NCBI GenBank assembly: GCA_020726085.1 | Contig: DYTG01000009.1 | Location: forward strand, 1-24,796 | Length of the DNA: 24,796 nucleotides | Direction: 5' to 3' | Origin: Sulfurovum sp. | Lineage (GTDB): Bacteria; Campylobacterota; Campylobacteria; Campylobacterales; Sulfurovaceae | In this document: one piece after another, positions 8,466-16,021 of the stretch | How positions within the stretch are numbered: position 1 is the stretch's first letter | Layout: each line of letters begins with the position of its first letter | Made by a program: the position numbers and the translations under genes | Notes under the pieces: model-generated | What the model was told of the DNA's origin: nothing | The model's input: only the letters and a program-made list of their open reading frames with translations | Database searches by the model: none

Positions 8466-8933
8466 CTAGTAATCTTTTCCTCTGCTCTTAATAGCTTGAG
8501 CTGCTTCTCTATCGAGTGTTTTTTTCTTCAAATCGTCTCGTTTATCGTGAAGTTTTTTTCCTTTGGCTAGAGCGATAGAGACTTTGGCACGGTTTTTTTC
8601 ATTGAAATAGATACTAAGAGGGACGATAGTAAGCGTCTCCTTGGTACTTTTGGCGAAGAGTTTATCGAGCTGTTTTTTATGCAACAAAAGCTTACGAGGT
8701 GTGGTATTGTCGGGAATGTAGTGCATATTGGTAGTATCTAGGTGTGAAATATGGGCATTGACCAAAAAAAGCTCCCCTTTAATAAAGCGACAATAACTGT
8801 CTTTAATGTTGACACGTTTAGCCCGTAAAGCCTTCACTTCGCTTCCTTTGAGTACCATACCTGCTTCAAATTTTTCAATCATCTCATAATCATGAAAAGC
8901 TTTTTTATTGTTTGCGACTGGATTGATTGCCAT
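8466..8933 (-). CDS. smpB: SsrA (tmRNA)-binding protein SmpB
   Basis: At 155 residues this is SmpB, which carries tmRNA into stalled ribosomes for trans-translation. The family core is clear: KKAFHDYEMIEKFEAGMVL, then GSEVKALRAKRVNIKDSY, then FLVNAHISHL and HDKRDDLKKK. The basic tail (KKKTLDREAAQAIKSRG) is the part that enters the empty mRNA channel. The ATG is at 8933-8931, with only a weak AAAGAA upstream. A strong minus-strand promoter lies immediately before it, leaving a short leader of roughly 15 bases. It heads the minus-strand run smpB-aroQ-pepQ-folK-mnmA-xseA. The tmRNA gene itself is not in this window. Confidence 0.97.
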   Translation of the reverse strand: MAINPVANNKKAFHDYEMIEKFEAGMVLKGSEVKALRAKRVNIKDSYCRFIKGELFLVNAHISHLDTTNMHYIPDNTTPRKLLLHKKQLDKLFAKSTKETLTIVPLSIYFNEKNRAKVSIALAKGKKLHDKRDDLKKKTLDREAAQAIKSRGKDY

Positions 8934-8956
8934 TTGATTCTTTCTTTTTTACTATA

Positions 8957-8965
8957 ATTATAACA
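8957..8965 (-). promoter_or_regulatory. Extended -10 promoter of smpB
   Basis: Read on the minus strand this is TGTTATAAT, an extended -10 (TGn followed by TATAAT). It lies about 24 bases before the smpB ATG, so the transcript would have a leader of about 15 bases. No good -35 is visible, which is usual for an extended -10 and for this phylum. It probably drives the whole smpB-to-xseA run. This was judged by eye only. Confidence 0.55.
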
Positions 8966-9056
8966 TAAAAGCCCTATTTTATGCCATCTTGTATATCTTT
9001 GAGAGTTACCAATTTGCACAATGTGGGTGACAATTTGATATATATGACAAATTTAC

Positions 9057-9085
9057 TTGCTTTTACTCTTTTTTTTAGGTAAAAT
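9057..9085 (+). promoter_or_regulatory. Likely promoter of the cold-shock gene
   Basis: TTGCTT at 9057-9062 and TAAAAT at 9080-9085 are separated by 17 bases, an acceptable sigma-70 spacing. Transcription from about 9092 would give a leader of about 142 bases before the csp ATG. Long leaders of this size are well known for cspA-type genes. This is a call by eye. Confidence 0.4.
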
Positions 9086-9233
9086 ACTTTTACTTAAAGA
9101 TGATTTAGAGTTTCATCTATTTTGGTTTACGTTAGATTTATACTACAGTTGCCTCATGATATACACAAACTCCCTATTGACACTTTAGTACCAACACTTC
9201 ATTTTGAAGAACAATACACAACAAGGATATGCA

Positions 9234-9452
9234 ATGGCAGATCAACACAACGGAACCGTAAAATGGTTCAACAGCGAAAAAGGTTTTGGATTTATCCAAA
9301 TGGAAGATGGTAGCAAAGATCTATTTGTACACTATAGCGACATCAACAAAGACGGTTACGGAAGAGTATCTCTTGAAGATGGTCAAAAAGTGAGTTTTGA
9401 AATCGGCGAAAGCCCAAAAGGCAAACAAGCCAAAAACGTTCAGATTATCTAA
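9234..9452 (+). CDS. Cold-shock domain protein (CspA family)
   Basis: This 72-residue single cold-shock domain binds single-stranded RNA and DNA and acts as an RNA chaperone. The N-terminus has GTVKWFNSEKGFGFI with the RNP1 motif KGFGFI at residues 16-21. RNP2 is LFVHYS at 30-35. The end PKGKQAKNVQ is typical of the fold's last strand. I chose the ATG at 9234 because AAGGA (9223-9227) lies 6 bases upstream. An open TTG at 9204 would add ten residues outside the conserved domain. It is transcribed alone, with a long leader upstream and a hairpin just downstream. Whether it is truly cold-induced cannot be told from sequence. Confidence 0.95.
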   Translation: MADQHNGTVKWFNSEKGFGFIQMEDGSKDLFVHYSDINKDGYGRVSLEDGQKVSFEIGESPKGKQAKNVQII

Positions 9453-9465
9453 TCGTTTTATCCCC

Positions 9466-9489
9466 ATCCTCAAAACATTGTTTGAGGAT
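9466..9489 (+). terminator. Hairpin after the cold-shock gene
   Basis: ATCCTCAAA (9466-9474) and TTTGAGGAT (9481-9489) form a perfect 9-bp stem around a 6-base loop, 13 bases after the csp stop. No T-run follows, so it is not a textbook intrinsic terminator. It could instead mark the 3' end by protecting a Rho-terminated transcript. Confidence 0.45.
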
Positions 9490-9615
9490 ACAACTCCCAT
9501 ACCTTTACTCTAACAACAAAATTTCAATAGCAAAAAAACAGTTACCATAACGCACTATTCATACTAAAGTCAAATTCAATACCAACATTTTGAGCCAAAA
9601 TAGCTAATCTTGATA

Positions 9616-9634
9616 ACCATTATGGTAATATAAT
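9616..9634 (+). promoter_or_regulatory. Candidate nhaD promoter with adjoining palindrome
   Basis: TATAAT stands at 9629-9634, 35 bases before the nhaD ATG. Just upstream, 9616-9626 is the palindrome ACCAT-T-ATGGT, a possible binding site overlapping the expected spacer region. No convincing -35 is visible. The rest of 9490-9669 shows no gene. Confidence 0.35.
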
Positions 9635-9669
9635 ACCACAAATTTTATGAACCAAAGGAATAGACACAC

Positions 9670-11034
9670 ATGATACAAGCACCCGATTTAACCACCTCTT
9701 GGGTTGGAATTGTCTCGATGCTCACATTTTTAACGGGGTATTACTTTATTGCAACAGAAGATAAATACCATATAAATAAGGCAAAACCTGCTCTTTTTAT
9801 TGGTACATTTATTTTTATTTTGATTGGCTTTTATTATGCCATCAACGGGCTTGATCAAGAGGTTCTTCATAGTGAAATCAACCATCTTATCATTGAAATA
9901 GCAGGAATTTTCTTTTTCTTATTAGTGGCAATGACCTTTATTGAAGCGATGATTGATCGTAATGTTTTTTCTGTTTTGCGTGTCAAGTTGGTAACTAAAG
10001 GATTAAATTACAAACAAATCTTTTGGATTACGGGATTGTTAGCATTTTTTATTTCCCCCGTAGCCGATAACCTCACAACTGCACTGATTCTCTCTACCGT
10101 ACTTATTACGATTGATAAAGAAAATACTCAATTCCTTGTTCCTTCTGCTATTGGTATCGTTGTAGCGGCGAATGCAGGAGGGGCTTGGTCGCCTTTTGGA
10201 GACATTACTACTTTGATGGTATGGGTAGCCAACAAGGGGGCATTTATGGATTTTCTTTATTTGTTCCCTGCATCGTTTTTGGGTTGGTTGATTACTGCTT
10301 TTTTGCTAAGTCTTTATGTTCCTCGTGGCACTCCACCCTTACCAGAAGGCAATGAAAACATTGAACTCCTCACAGGTGCTAGAGCAATTATTGGGCTTTT
10401 TGCTTTGACAATTTTCTTTGCAGTTATTTCGCATCAAGTGTTTCATCTTCCTGCTATGTGGGGAATGATGTTTGGTTTGGCACTGCTTAATCTCTATGTC
10501 TATAAACTCAACCACAACATCCGAATGACTGGAGGCGTTGATAATGATCAAAACGGTATAGAAGATACACAAGAGCTAACAATCAATGTCTTTAAATTCA
10601 TTTCCGAAATTGAAAACGATACTTTGCTCTTTTTCTTTGGTATCTTAGCAGCTGTTGGCGGACTTCACTTTTTAGGATTTTTGGAGTACTTTACAGCGTT
10701 GTACGATAGATTTGGTGCAACGGCTGTTAATATTGGCGTAGGATTTCTTTCAGCTTTTGTGGATAATGTGCCTGTTATGAGTGCTGTGCTTAAAGCAAGT
10801 CCCAATATGGGAATAGATGCGCATGCTCAATGGATGCTTGTCACTATGACAGCGGGTGTTGGAGGTTCACTTATTTCGTTTGGTTCAGCTGCTGGAGTTG
10901 GTGTTATGGGGAAACTTTCAGGCATTTATACCTTTGCAACGCACATGAAATACGCTTGGACGGTTTTGGTAGGATACATTGTCTCTGTTACCATTTGGTA
11001 TGTTCAATTTATCATCATGGGGATAGGAGATTAG
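9670..11034 (+). CDS. nhaD: NhaD-type sodium/proton antiporter
   Basis: This 454-residue inner-membrane antiporter of the ion transporter superfamily would expel sodium in exchange for protons. Hallmark motifs are SPVADNLTTAL (129-139), NAGGAWSPFGD (168-178), FVDNVPVMSAVL (363-374) and GGSLISFGSAAG (398-409). They form the two inverted halves with buried Asp and Asn residues. About a dozen hydrophobic segments are visible. The ATG at 9670 has AAAGGA 10 bases upstream. Residues 291-302 lie in a soluble loop and read DNDQNGIEDTQE, which resembles a calcium-binding EF-hand or dockerin-type loop. The gene stands alone between csp and a convergent barrel gene. A sodium antiporter fits a marine or brackish habitat. 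Confidence 0.94.
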   Translation: MIQAPDLTTSWVGIVSMLTFLTGYYFIATEDKYHINKAKPALFIGTFIFILIGFYYAINGLDQEVLHSEINHLIIEIAGIFFFLLVAMTFIEAMIDRNVFSVLRVKLVTKGLNYKQIFWITGLLAFFISPVADNLTTALILSTVLITIDKENTQFLVPSAIGIVVAANAGGAWSPFGDITTLMVWVANKGAFMDFLYLFPASFLGWLITAFLLSLYVPRGTPPLPEGNENIELLTGARAIIGLFALTIFFAVISHQVFHLPAMWGMMFGLALLNLYVYKLNHNIRMTGGVDNDQNGIEDTQELTINVFKFISEIENDTLLFFFGILAAVGGLHFLGFLEYFTALYDRFGATAVNIGVGFLSAFVDNVPVMSAVLKASPNMGIDAHAQWMLVTMTAGVGGSLISFGSAAGVGVMGKLSGIYTFATHMKYAWTVLVGYIVSVTIWYVQFIIMGIGD

Positions 11035-11044
11035 AGAGTCGATA

Positions 11045-11068
11045 AGATACCTTTTTTTTGGGGTATCT
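11045..11068. repeat. Hairpin between convergent nhaD and barrel gene
   Basis: AGATACC (11045-11051) and GGTATCT (11062-11068) pair over 7 bp, with a T-rich 10-base loop on the plus strand. It sits 10 bases past the nhaD stop and 15 bases before the stop of the facing gene. A bidirectional terminator is plausible, but the T-run is in the loop rather than after the stem, so the call is weak. Confidence 0.35.
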
Positions 11069-11083
11069 CAAAGAGCAAACAAT

Positions 11084-11596
11084 TTAGTACATAAGGTAAC
11101 GAATACCCACATTGCCTAAAAAGTAGTTGTTTTGATTGGTCGATATGAAATCTTTTCCCTCTAAAACTAGATTGATAGAATCATCTAGTTTCACCTCTAG
11201 CCCTGCCCCAATAGATGCAAATGCTCCGTCTTCGTTTTCGTTGATGACACCGTGTTCAAACGCTTGATACCCAAAACCCGCCATAAGAAAGGGAGAAACG
11301 GTTGAATTTTTGTTAAAATCCCACAGTGCATTAGCTCCCATTCTCAAAACATTTGCTTCTCCAAAGCCCTTATAGACTCCTTCGCTATAATCCAATGCCA
11401 ACTGAACACGATTTGCTATGAGACCATCTTCAAGAGTATCTCTATTAAAATCAAGCCGAACACCGTAGGTATAGTCGTTATCGAGGTTTGTCGTATCGGA
11501 GTTTATTGTACCGCCCACGACGGGGGTCACAGAGAGACTCTCAGTTTGTGCCAACGCCAAAGAAGAGAGCAAAGCTATTAATAGTAACTTTTTCAT
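11084..11596 (-). CDS. Small outer-membrane beta-barrel protein
   Basis: This 170-residue exported protein has a clear signal peptide (MKKLLLIALLSSLALA, cleavage likely after residue 16). Alternating short hydrophobic and polar strands follow, with glycine-rich turns such as FLMAGFGYQAF and ASIGAGLEVKL. It ends in GNVGIRYLMY, an aromatic terminus like that used for insertion into the outer membrane. This is the pattern of an 8-stranded OmpW/OmpA-type porin-like barrel. The ATG at 11596-11594 has AAGGAG 5 bases upstream. It is transcribed divergently from the MBL-GAF-HD-GYP gene and convergently with nhaD. No specific function can be assigned. Confidence 0.75.
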   Translation of the reverse strand: MKKLLLIALLSSLALAQTESLSVTPVVGGTINSDTTNLDNDYTYGVRLDFNRDTLEDGLIANRVQLALDYSEGVYKGFGEANVLRMGANALWDFNKNSTVSPFLMAGFGYQAFEHGVINENEDGAFASIGAGLEVKLDDSINLVLEGKDFISTNQNNYFLGNVGIRYLMY

Positions 11597-11721
11597 GAGT
11601 ACTCCTTAAATAATATTAACTCACGTTTTTATTTTACTATTTTTTGTTTAATGCTAATAGTAATTAATATAAATGCGATACCTTTTTGAACTTTTAGTGC
11701 TAAAATAGGATTAAATCGTGT

Positions 11722-11763
11722 GTAATAATATCAATCTAAGTTTCATTACAGTATTATTATTAC
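11722..11763. repeat. AT-rich inverted repeat upstream of the MBL-GAF-HD-GYP gene
   Basis: GTAATAATA (11722-11730) and TATTATTAC (11755-11763) are perfect 9-base complements around 24 bases, 61 bases before the ATG at 11825. It could be an operator or an RNA stem in the leader. The region 11597-11824 between the divergent genes is otherwise without a gene. AT-richness makes chance pairing possible. Confidence 0.4.
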
Positions 11764-11824
11764 AACCTTAGTTTGCATGGTCAATAAGAGTTTTTGATAA
11801 GTTTGAAAATTTTAAAGGTCTTTT

Positions 11825-14158
11825 ATGAATTTCATAGATATTTTGGGAGCCCATGGTAGTATCTCGCAAGAAGCATTTACTACCTGTTTGCGTGTCTCGA
11901 CGGATATTGTTATAGATGGTGGAAATATCATCCGTGGGCTTGGCGAAGAGGCGTACAAAATCAACCACATTTTTATCTCACATGCCCATTTGGATCATAT
12001 CATTGATATAGCCTTTTTGATAGACAACACCTTTTTGTTGCGTCATCAACCCCTCAAAATCTATGCGACCTCCAAAACCATTGAAATTTTTAAGAAAAAT
12101 ATCTTCAATTGGGATATTTGGCCCGATTTTAGCACCCTGCAACTTCCCAAAATCAATGAAAACTCGCTGGAATTTATCGAAATAGAGTTTAATAAAGAGT
12201 ACTTTTTTGATAATGGTTTTTGCATTACCCCCATTGAAGCCAACCATACTGTGGAGTGCAGCGGTTATTTGTGCAAAAAAAATGGCGACAGTATCTTATT
12301 TTCAGGCGATACCTACAAAAATCCAAAACTTTGGGAGCGTATCAATAGCGACACATCCATCAAAGCACTTATTATTGATGTCTCTTTTCCCAACCAATAC
12401 GCTCACGTCTCTGAGATTAGCAAACATATGTCTCCTATTCACCTAAAAGATGAACTTACGCTACTCAAACGTCACGATTGCCAAATCTATATCTATCACA
12501 TCAAGCCCATTTATCAAGAGATTATTACACGAGAACTCGTAGAGATTGGAATAGACAAAACACACATTTTGTCGGGCTACGAAAAGATTGCGTACCGTGA
12601 TGGAGAATTGCTCAAAAAAAACAATAACCACAATATTCACGACAACATCAAGCGTCTCAACAAAATCGGCATTGCCCTCTCTTCACAACACGACCTTCCT
12701 TTGCTACTAGAGATGATTATACAAGAGTCGATGAATCTTACCCATTGCGACGGGGGAACGCTCTATTTGCGTGATGGAGATGAGCTTAAATTTCACATCG
12801 CACAAACCATTTCATTGGGTAAATACATGGGTGGTTCGCACGATCCTATTGGCTGGAAGCCTCTATCTATCTATCTCGAAAACGCTCAAGAAAATCGTGG
12901 CATGGTAGCAGTCACAAGCCTACTTGATGATCGCATCATCAACATCAAAGATATTTATGCCGATGGTGAGTTTAGATTTGAGGGCTCCAAAAAGTTTGAT
13001 GCTTCCAACGACTACCATTCCAAATCAAGCCTAACCATACCCATCAAAAATCACGACAATGAAGTGATTGGAGTCTTGCAACTGCTCAATAAATTGGATG
13101 AGTGCGACACCCCCATCGCCTTTGGTCACATCGACGAGGATATTATTAGCTCTCTTGCCTCTCAAGCGGGTGTTGCCATCAACAATGCGCAATTTATCAA
13201 AGATATCGAAAAGATGCTTGAATCATTCTTGCAAAGCATCGTCTATGTCATAAGCGAAAAATCCCCCCATACCGCCTCGCATATTGAAAAAATGGTAGCC
13301 TTTACCAATATGCTTGTCGATGCTATCGATAAGGATGAGACAATTTTTAAAGAAAAACGCTTTAGTGACCTTCAAAAACAACTCATCAACATCGCCGCCC
13401 TTATGCACGATGTGGGCAAAATCGCTACTCCTGATATTATCATGGAAAAAGCACGCAAACTAGAGTCCAAAATAGATCGTATTGAGATTATAAGAGATCG
13501 CTTTGAACGAATCAAAAAAGATTTGGAGATTGAATACCTTAGAGCCAAACTCAACGGCATTGCTCTTGAAGAGCAACATCTAAACGAAGCATTCACCAAA
13601 CTATCCAATGATTTTGAAAAATTAGCGACTTACAATATCGGTGGAGAGTTTTTGCCACCCCAAACCCTTCAATACATTCACGATATGGTGCATACTCCTT
13701 TTAAAGTTTTTACTCAAGAGCATCAACTCCTCACCCACGAAGAGGCGGCTTTGCTCTCAATCCAAAGAGGTACGCTAAGCGACAGCGATAGAGCTACCAT
13801 CAATCGCCACGCCCTTATCACACTCAATATGCTCAACAAGCTCTATTTGCCCAAAAAATACAAAGATATTCCCCAAATCTCAGGCAATCACCACGAAAAA
13901 ATCAACGGCAAAGGTTATCCTAGAGGACTCAAAGGTGATGAGATTAGCTTTGAAGCGAGAATCTTGGCAATAGCCGACATCTTTGAGGCTATCACCGCCA
14001 AAGATAGACCCTACAAAAAAGCCAACTCCATTAGTACCTCAATGAAGATTATCCACAAAATGACCGATGAGGGTGACCTTGATGCCCAAATTGTTGAGTT
14101 TTTAGAAAGCTCTAAGCTCTATTTGGAGTACGCCAAAAAATATAACATAGAGTTATAG
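11825..14158 (+). CDS. Three-domain MBL-fold hydrolase / GAF / HD-GYP phosphodiesterase
   Basis: This is a 777-residue cytoplasmic signalling protein without membrane segments. Residues 1-265 are a metallo-beta-lactamase fold resembling class II cyclic-nucleotide phosphodiesterases. The metal ligands are SHAHLDH (His53, His55, Asp57, His58), His141 in EANHT, Asp162 in FSGDTY and His225 in YIYHIKP. Residues about 280-458 form a GAF sensor domain (HCDGGTLYLRDGDEL to LASQAGVAINNAQ). Residues about 465-770 are HD-GYP: His528-Asp529 in ALMHDVGKI, His662, HHE at 689-691, GYP at 697-699 and AIADIFEAITAKDRPYK. HD-GYP enzymes hydrolyse cyclic di-GMP; the substrate of the MBL part is unknown. Both metal sites look intact. 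About 100 extra residues lie between the HD motif and His662. AAAGG lies 6 bases before the ATG. Confidence 0.85.
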   Translation: MNFIDILGAHGSISQEAFTTCLRVSTDIVIDGGNIIRGLGEEAYKINHIFISHAHLDHIIDIAFLIDNTFLLRHQPLKIYATSKTIEIFKKNIFNWDIWPDFSTLQLPKINENSLEFIEIEFNKEYFFDNGFCITPIEANHTVECSGYLCKKNGDSILFSGDTYKNPKLWERINSDTSIKALIIDVSFPNQYAHVSEISKHMSPIHLKDELTLLKRHDCQIYIYHIKPIYQEIITRELVEIGIDKTHILSGYEKIAYRDGELLKKNNNHNIHDNIKRLNKIGIALSSQHDLPLLLEMIIQESMNLTHCDGGTLYLRDGDELKFHIAQTISLGKYMGGSHDPIGWKPLSIYLENAQENRGMVAVTSLLDDRIINIKDIYADGEFRFEGSKKFDASNDYHSKSSLTIPIKNHDNEVIGVLQLLNKLDECDTPIAFGHIDEDIISSLASQAGVAINNAQFIKDIEKMLESFLQSIVYVISEKSPHTASHIEKMVAFTNMLVDAIDKDETIFKEKRFSDLQKQLINIAALMHDVGKIATPDIIMEKARKLESKIDRIEIIRDRFERIKKDLEIEYLRAKLNGIALEEQHLNEAFTKLSNDFEKLATYNIGGEFLPPQTLQYIHDMVHTPFKVFTQEHQLLTHEEAALLSIQRGTLSDSDRATINRHALITLNMLNKLYLPKKYKDIPQISGNHHEKINGKGYPRGLKGDEISFEARILAIADIFEAITAKDRPYKKANSISTSMKIIHKMTDEGDLDAQIVEFLESSKLYLEYAKKYNIEL

Positions 14159-14175
14159 GCAACTCTAAATTTACG

Positions 14176-14230
14176 ATGAAACCCTCATGCCAATAAGTTT
14201 GCACAAAAAACATGAAAATGAGGGTTTCAT
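14176..14230. repeat. Perfect 13-base inverted repeat with 29-base loop
   Basis: ATGAAACCCTCAT (14176-14188) and ATGAGGGTTTCAT (14218-14230) are exact complements. The stem starts 17 bases after the stop of the HD-GYP gene, so it most likely ends or stabilises that transcript. A short second stem TTGCC-GATA-GGCAA follows at 14233-14246. No T-run follows either stem. Confidence 0.6.
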
Positions 14231-14263
14231 TCTTGCCGATAGGCAAAGCTTGAGTGAGAGGAA

Positions 14264-14294
14264 TTTTCACTGGGCTTTACTCAGTGAAAAGGAG
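14264..14294 (+). promoter_or_regulatory. Hairpin overlapping the msbA ribosome binding site
   Basis: TTTTCACTG (14264-14272) pairs exactly with CAGTGAAAA (14282-14290) around a 9-base loop. The right arm runs into the ribosome site AAGGAG (14289-14294), which is 8 bases before the msbA ATG. If it forms in the mRNA, the stem would cover the first two bases of that site and could lower or tune translation. This is a structural reading, not a known element. Confidence 0.45.
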
Positions 14295-14302
14295 ATTTTG
14301 AG

Positions 14303-16018
14303 ATGAAAAATCTATTGCAACAGTACTTTCCTTACATCAAAGCCTATAAGCTCTACTTTGTCTATGCCATTTTGGGCATGATTGCCATTGCTATTGGCAC
14401 TACAGGAACGGCTCATCTTATCAAGCCCGTATTGGATGATATATTTATCAATAAAGATGAGCAGATGTTGCAAATTTTGCCTTTTATGTTTGTGGCTGTT
14501 TTTACCCTCAAAGGTGTGGGCAAATTTGTGCAAACCTACTATATGTCTTATATCGGTCAAGATATTGTGCGTCAATTGCGCGATAGAGTTGTCCTACATT
14601 TAACCCATTTGGATATTGAATTTTTTAAAAAACGCCACACAGGGGAGATTATCTCACGTATTACCAACGATATTACCCGTATCCAAGAGGTTGTCTCTAG
14701 TATCATTCCCAACCTTTTTCGTGAAATCTTTACCATTCTAGCATTGAGCGGCTATATTTTCTATCTCAATCCCAAACTGACACTCTATTTTTTTATTTTT
14801 CTGCCTCTCGTCATCTATCCTATCGCACGACTTGCCAAAAAAATGCGCAAATATTCACGCCTATCGCAAGAGAGCAGTGCCGATATGACGACACGTTTGG
14901 GAGAGATTTTTTACAATATTGATGTTATCAAATCCAACTCCTCACAAGAGTTTGAACACAAACGCTTTGCTATCCAAAACTTTTGGGTCTTTAAATACAT
15001 TATGAAACAAATCAAAACCAATGCCCTCACTTCGCCCGTGATGGAGATTGTTGGTGCTATAGCCATTGGGGTTGTTGTCTATATGGGTGGTATGGAGGTG
15101 ATACGAGGAAATATGAGTGTGGGAAGCTTTTTTGCTTTTGCAACGGCTCTTTTTTTGCTCTATGACCCCATTCGTCGCCTCTCAGCCCTCTATAGTAAAT
15201 CCCAAGATGCCGTTGCGGCCAATATTCGTATGCAAGAGCTACTTGCAATGCAAAGCAAAATCAAAAACGGTATCTTAAAGATGGATTCAACGATTGATAC
15301 CATTGCTTTTGAAAACGTTACACTAGAGTACGATACCAAAAAGGTCTTAAACGGTATCACGTTTAGCGTTTCCAAAGGTGAATACATCGCTCTAGCAGGA
15401 AGCAGTGGGGCAGGGAAAAGCTCTTTGGTAGCGCTTTTGGTACGCTTTTACGATGCAACGCAAGGAAAAATTACCATCAACTCTCATGATATTCAAGACT
15501 ATGATTTAAATGCCTTGCACAACGCTATAGGGTATGTAACGCAAAAAGTTTTTATCTTCAACGACACCATAGCCCAAAATGTAGCCTACAACAGTGACCC
15601 CATTGATGAAACGCAAGTAGTAGAGGCACTCAAAAAAGCAAACGCATGGGAGTTTGTCCAAAATCTTGATGAGGGTATCGATACCATGCTTCAAGAGGGG
15701 GGTGAAAATCTATCGGGCGGACAACGCCAACGTATTGCCTTAGCACGAGCTTTGTATAAAAACCCCAAAATCCTTATCCTTGATGAAGCCACTTCAGCAC
15801 TCGATAACCAAAGCGAGGGGCTTATCAATAAAGCTCTTTTGGAGTTAAAAAATGATATGATAATAATTTCAATTGCCCATCGATTAAGCAGTATCGAAAA
15901 CGCCGATACCATCTATATATTTAAAGAGGGCAAGGTTGTCTGTGTAGGCTTGGCTCAAGAGTTGCAAGTGCATTGCAAACATTATCAAGAGCTAAATCAA
16001 GATTATAAAAGTGAGTAA
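14303..16018 (+). CDS. msbA: Lipid A/phospholipid export ABC transporter (MsbA-like)
   Basis: This 571-residue half-transporter has six membrane segments in residues 1-300 and an ATPase domain in 335-571, the layout of MsbA homodimers that flip lipid A-core across the inner membrane. Walker A is GSSGAGKSS (367-375), the Q-loop Gln is 414, the signature LSGGQRQRIALARAL begins at 470, Walker B is ILILDEATSALD (490-501) and the switch His is 526 in IAHRLSS. The ATG at 14303 has AAGGAG upstream, partly within a hairpin. It leads a run with a barrel protein, msrB and plsC, so an envelope role fits. Related multidrug half-exporters share all motifs, so substrate assignment rests on length and neighbours. 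Confidence 0.85.
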   Translation: MKNLLQQYFPYIKAYKLYFVYAILGMIAIAIGTTGTAHLIKPVLDDIFINKDEQMLQILPFMFVAVFTLKGVGKFVQTYYMSYIGQDIVRQLRDRVVLHLTHLDIEFFKKRHTGEIISRITNDITRIQEVVSSIIPNLFREIFTILALSGYIFYLNPKLTLYFFIFLPLVIYPIARLAKKMRKYSRLSQESSADMTTRLGEIFYNIDVIKSNSSQEFEHKRFAIQNFWVFKYIMKQIKTNALTSPVMEIVGAIAIGVVVYMGGMEVIRGNMSVGSFFAFATALFLLYDPIRRLSALYSKSQDAVAANIRMQELLAMQSKIKNGILKMDSTIDTIAFENVTLEYDTKKVLNGITFSVSKGEYIALAGSSGAGKSSLVALLVRFYDATQGKITINSHDIQDYDLNALHNAIGYVTQKVFIFNDTIAQNVAYNSDPIDETQVVEALKKANAWEFVQNLDEGIDTMLQEGGENLSGGQRQRIALARALYKNPKILILDEATSALDNQSEGLINKALLELKNDMIIISIAHRLSSIENADTIYIFKEGKVVCVGLAQELQVHCKHYQELNQDYKSE

Positions 16019-16021
16019 ACG

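Larger units (their letters stand above)
8934..9233. promoter_or_regulatory. 300-base divergent control region between smpB and csp
   Basis: No gene is visible here. It holds the smpB extended -10 at 8965-8957 (minus) and the likely csp promoter at 9057-9085 (plus). Between them, 9031-9052 contains an AT-rich inverted repeat with arms AATTTG and CAAATT around 10 bases, a possible operator. The right third would be a leader of roughly 140 bases on the csp transcript. It includes a small stem, GATGA/TCATC, near 9100-9118. Confidence 0.5.

Noticed and set aside
14176..14230. Inverted repeat considered as the ends of a small insertion element (MITE)
   Set aside because: Only 29 bases lie between the arms and no target duplication is evident; a transcript-end hairpin is simpler.
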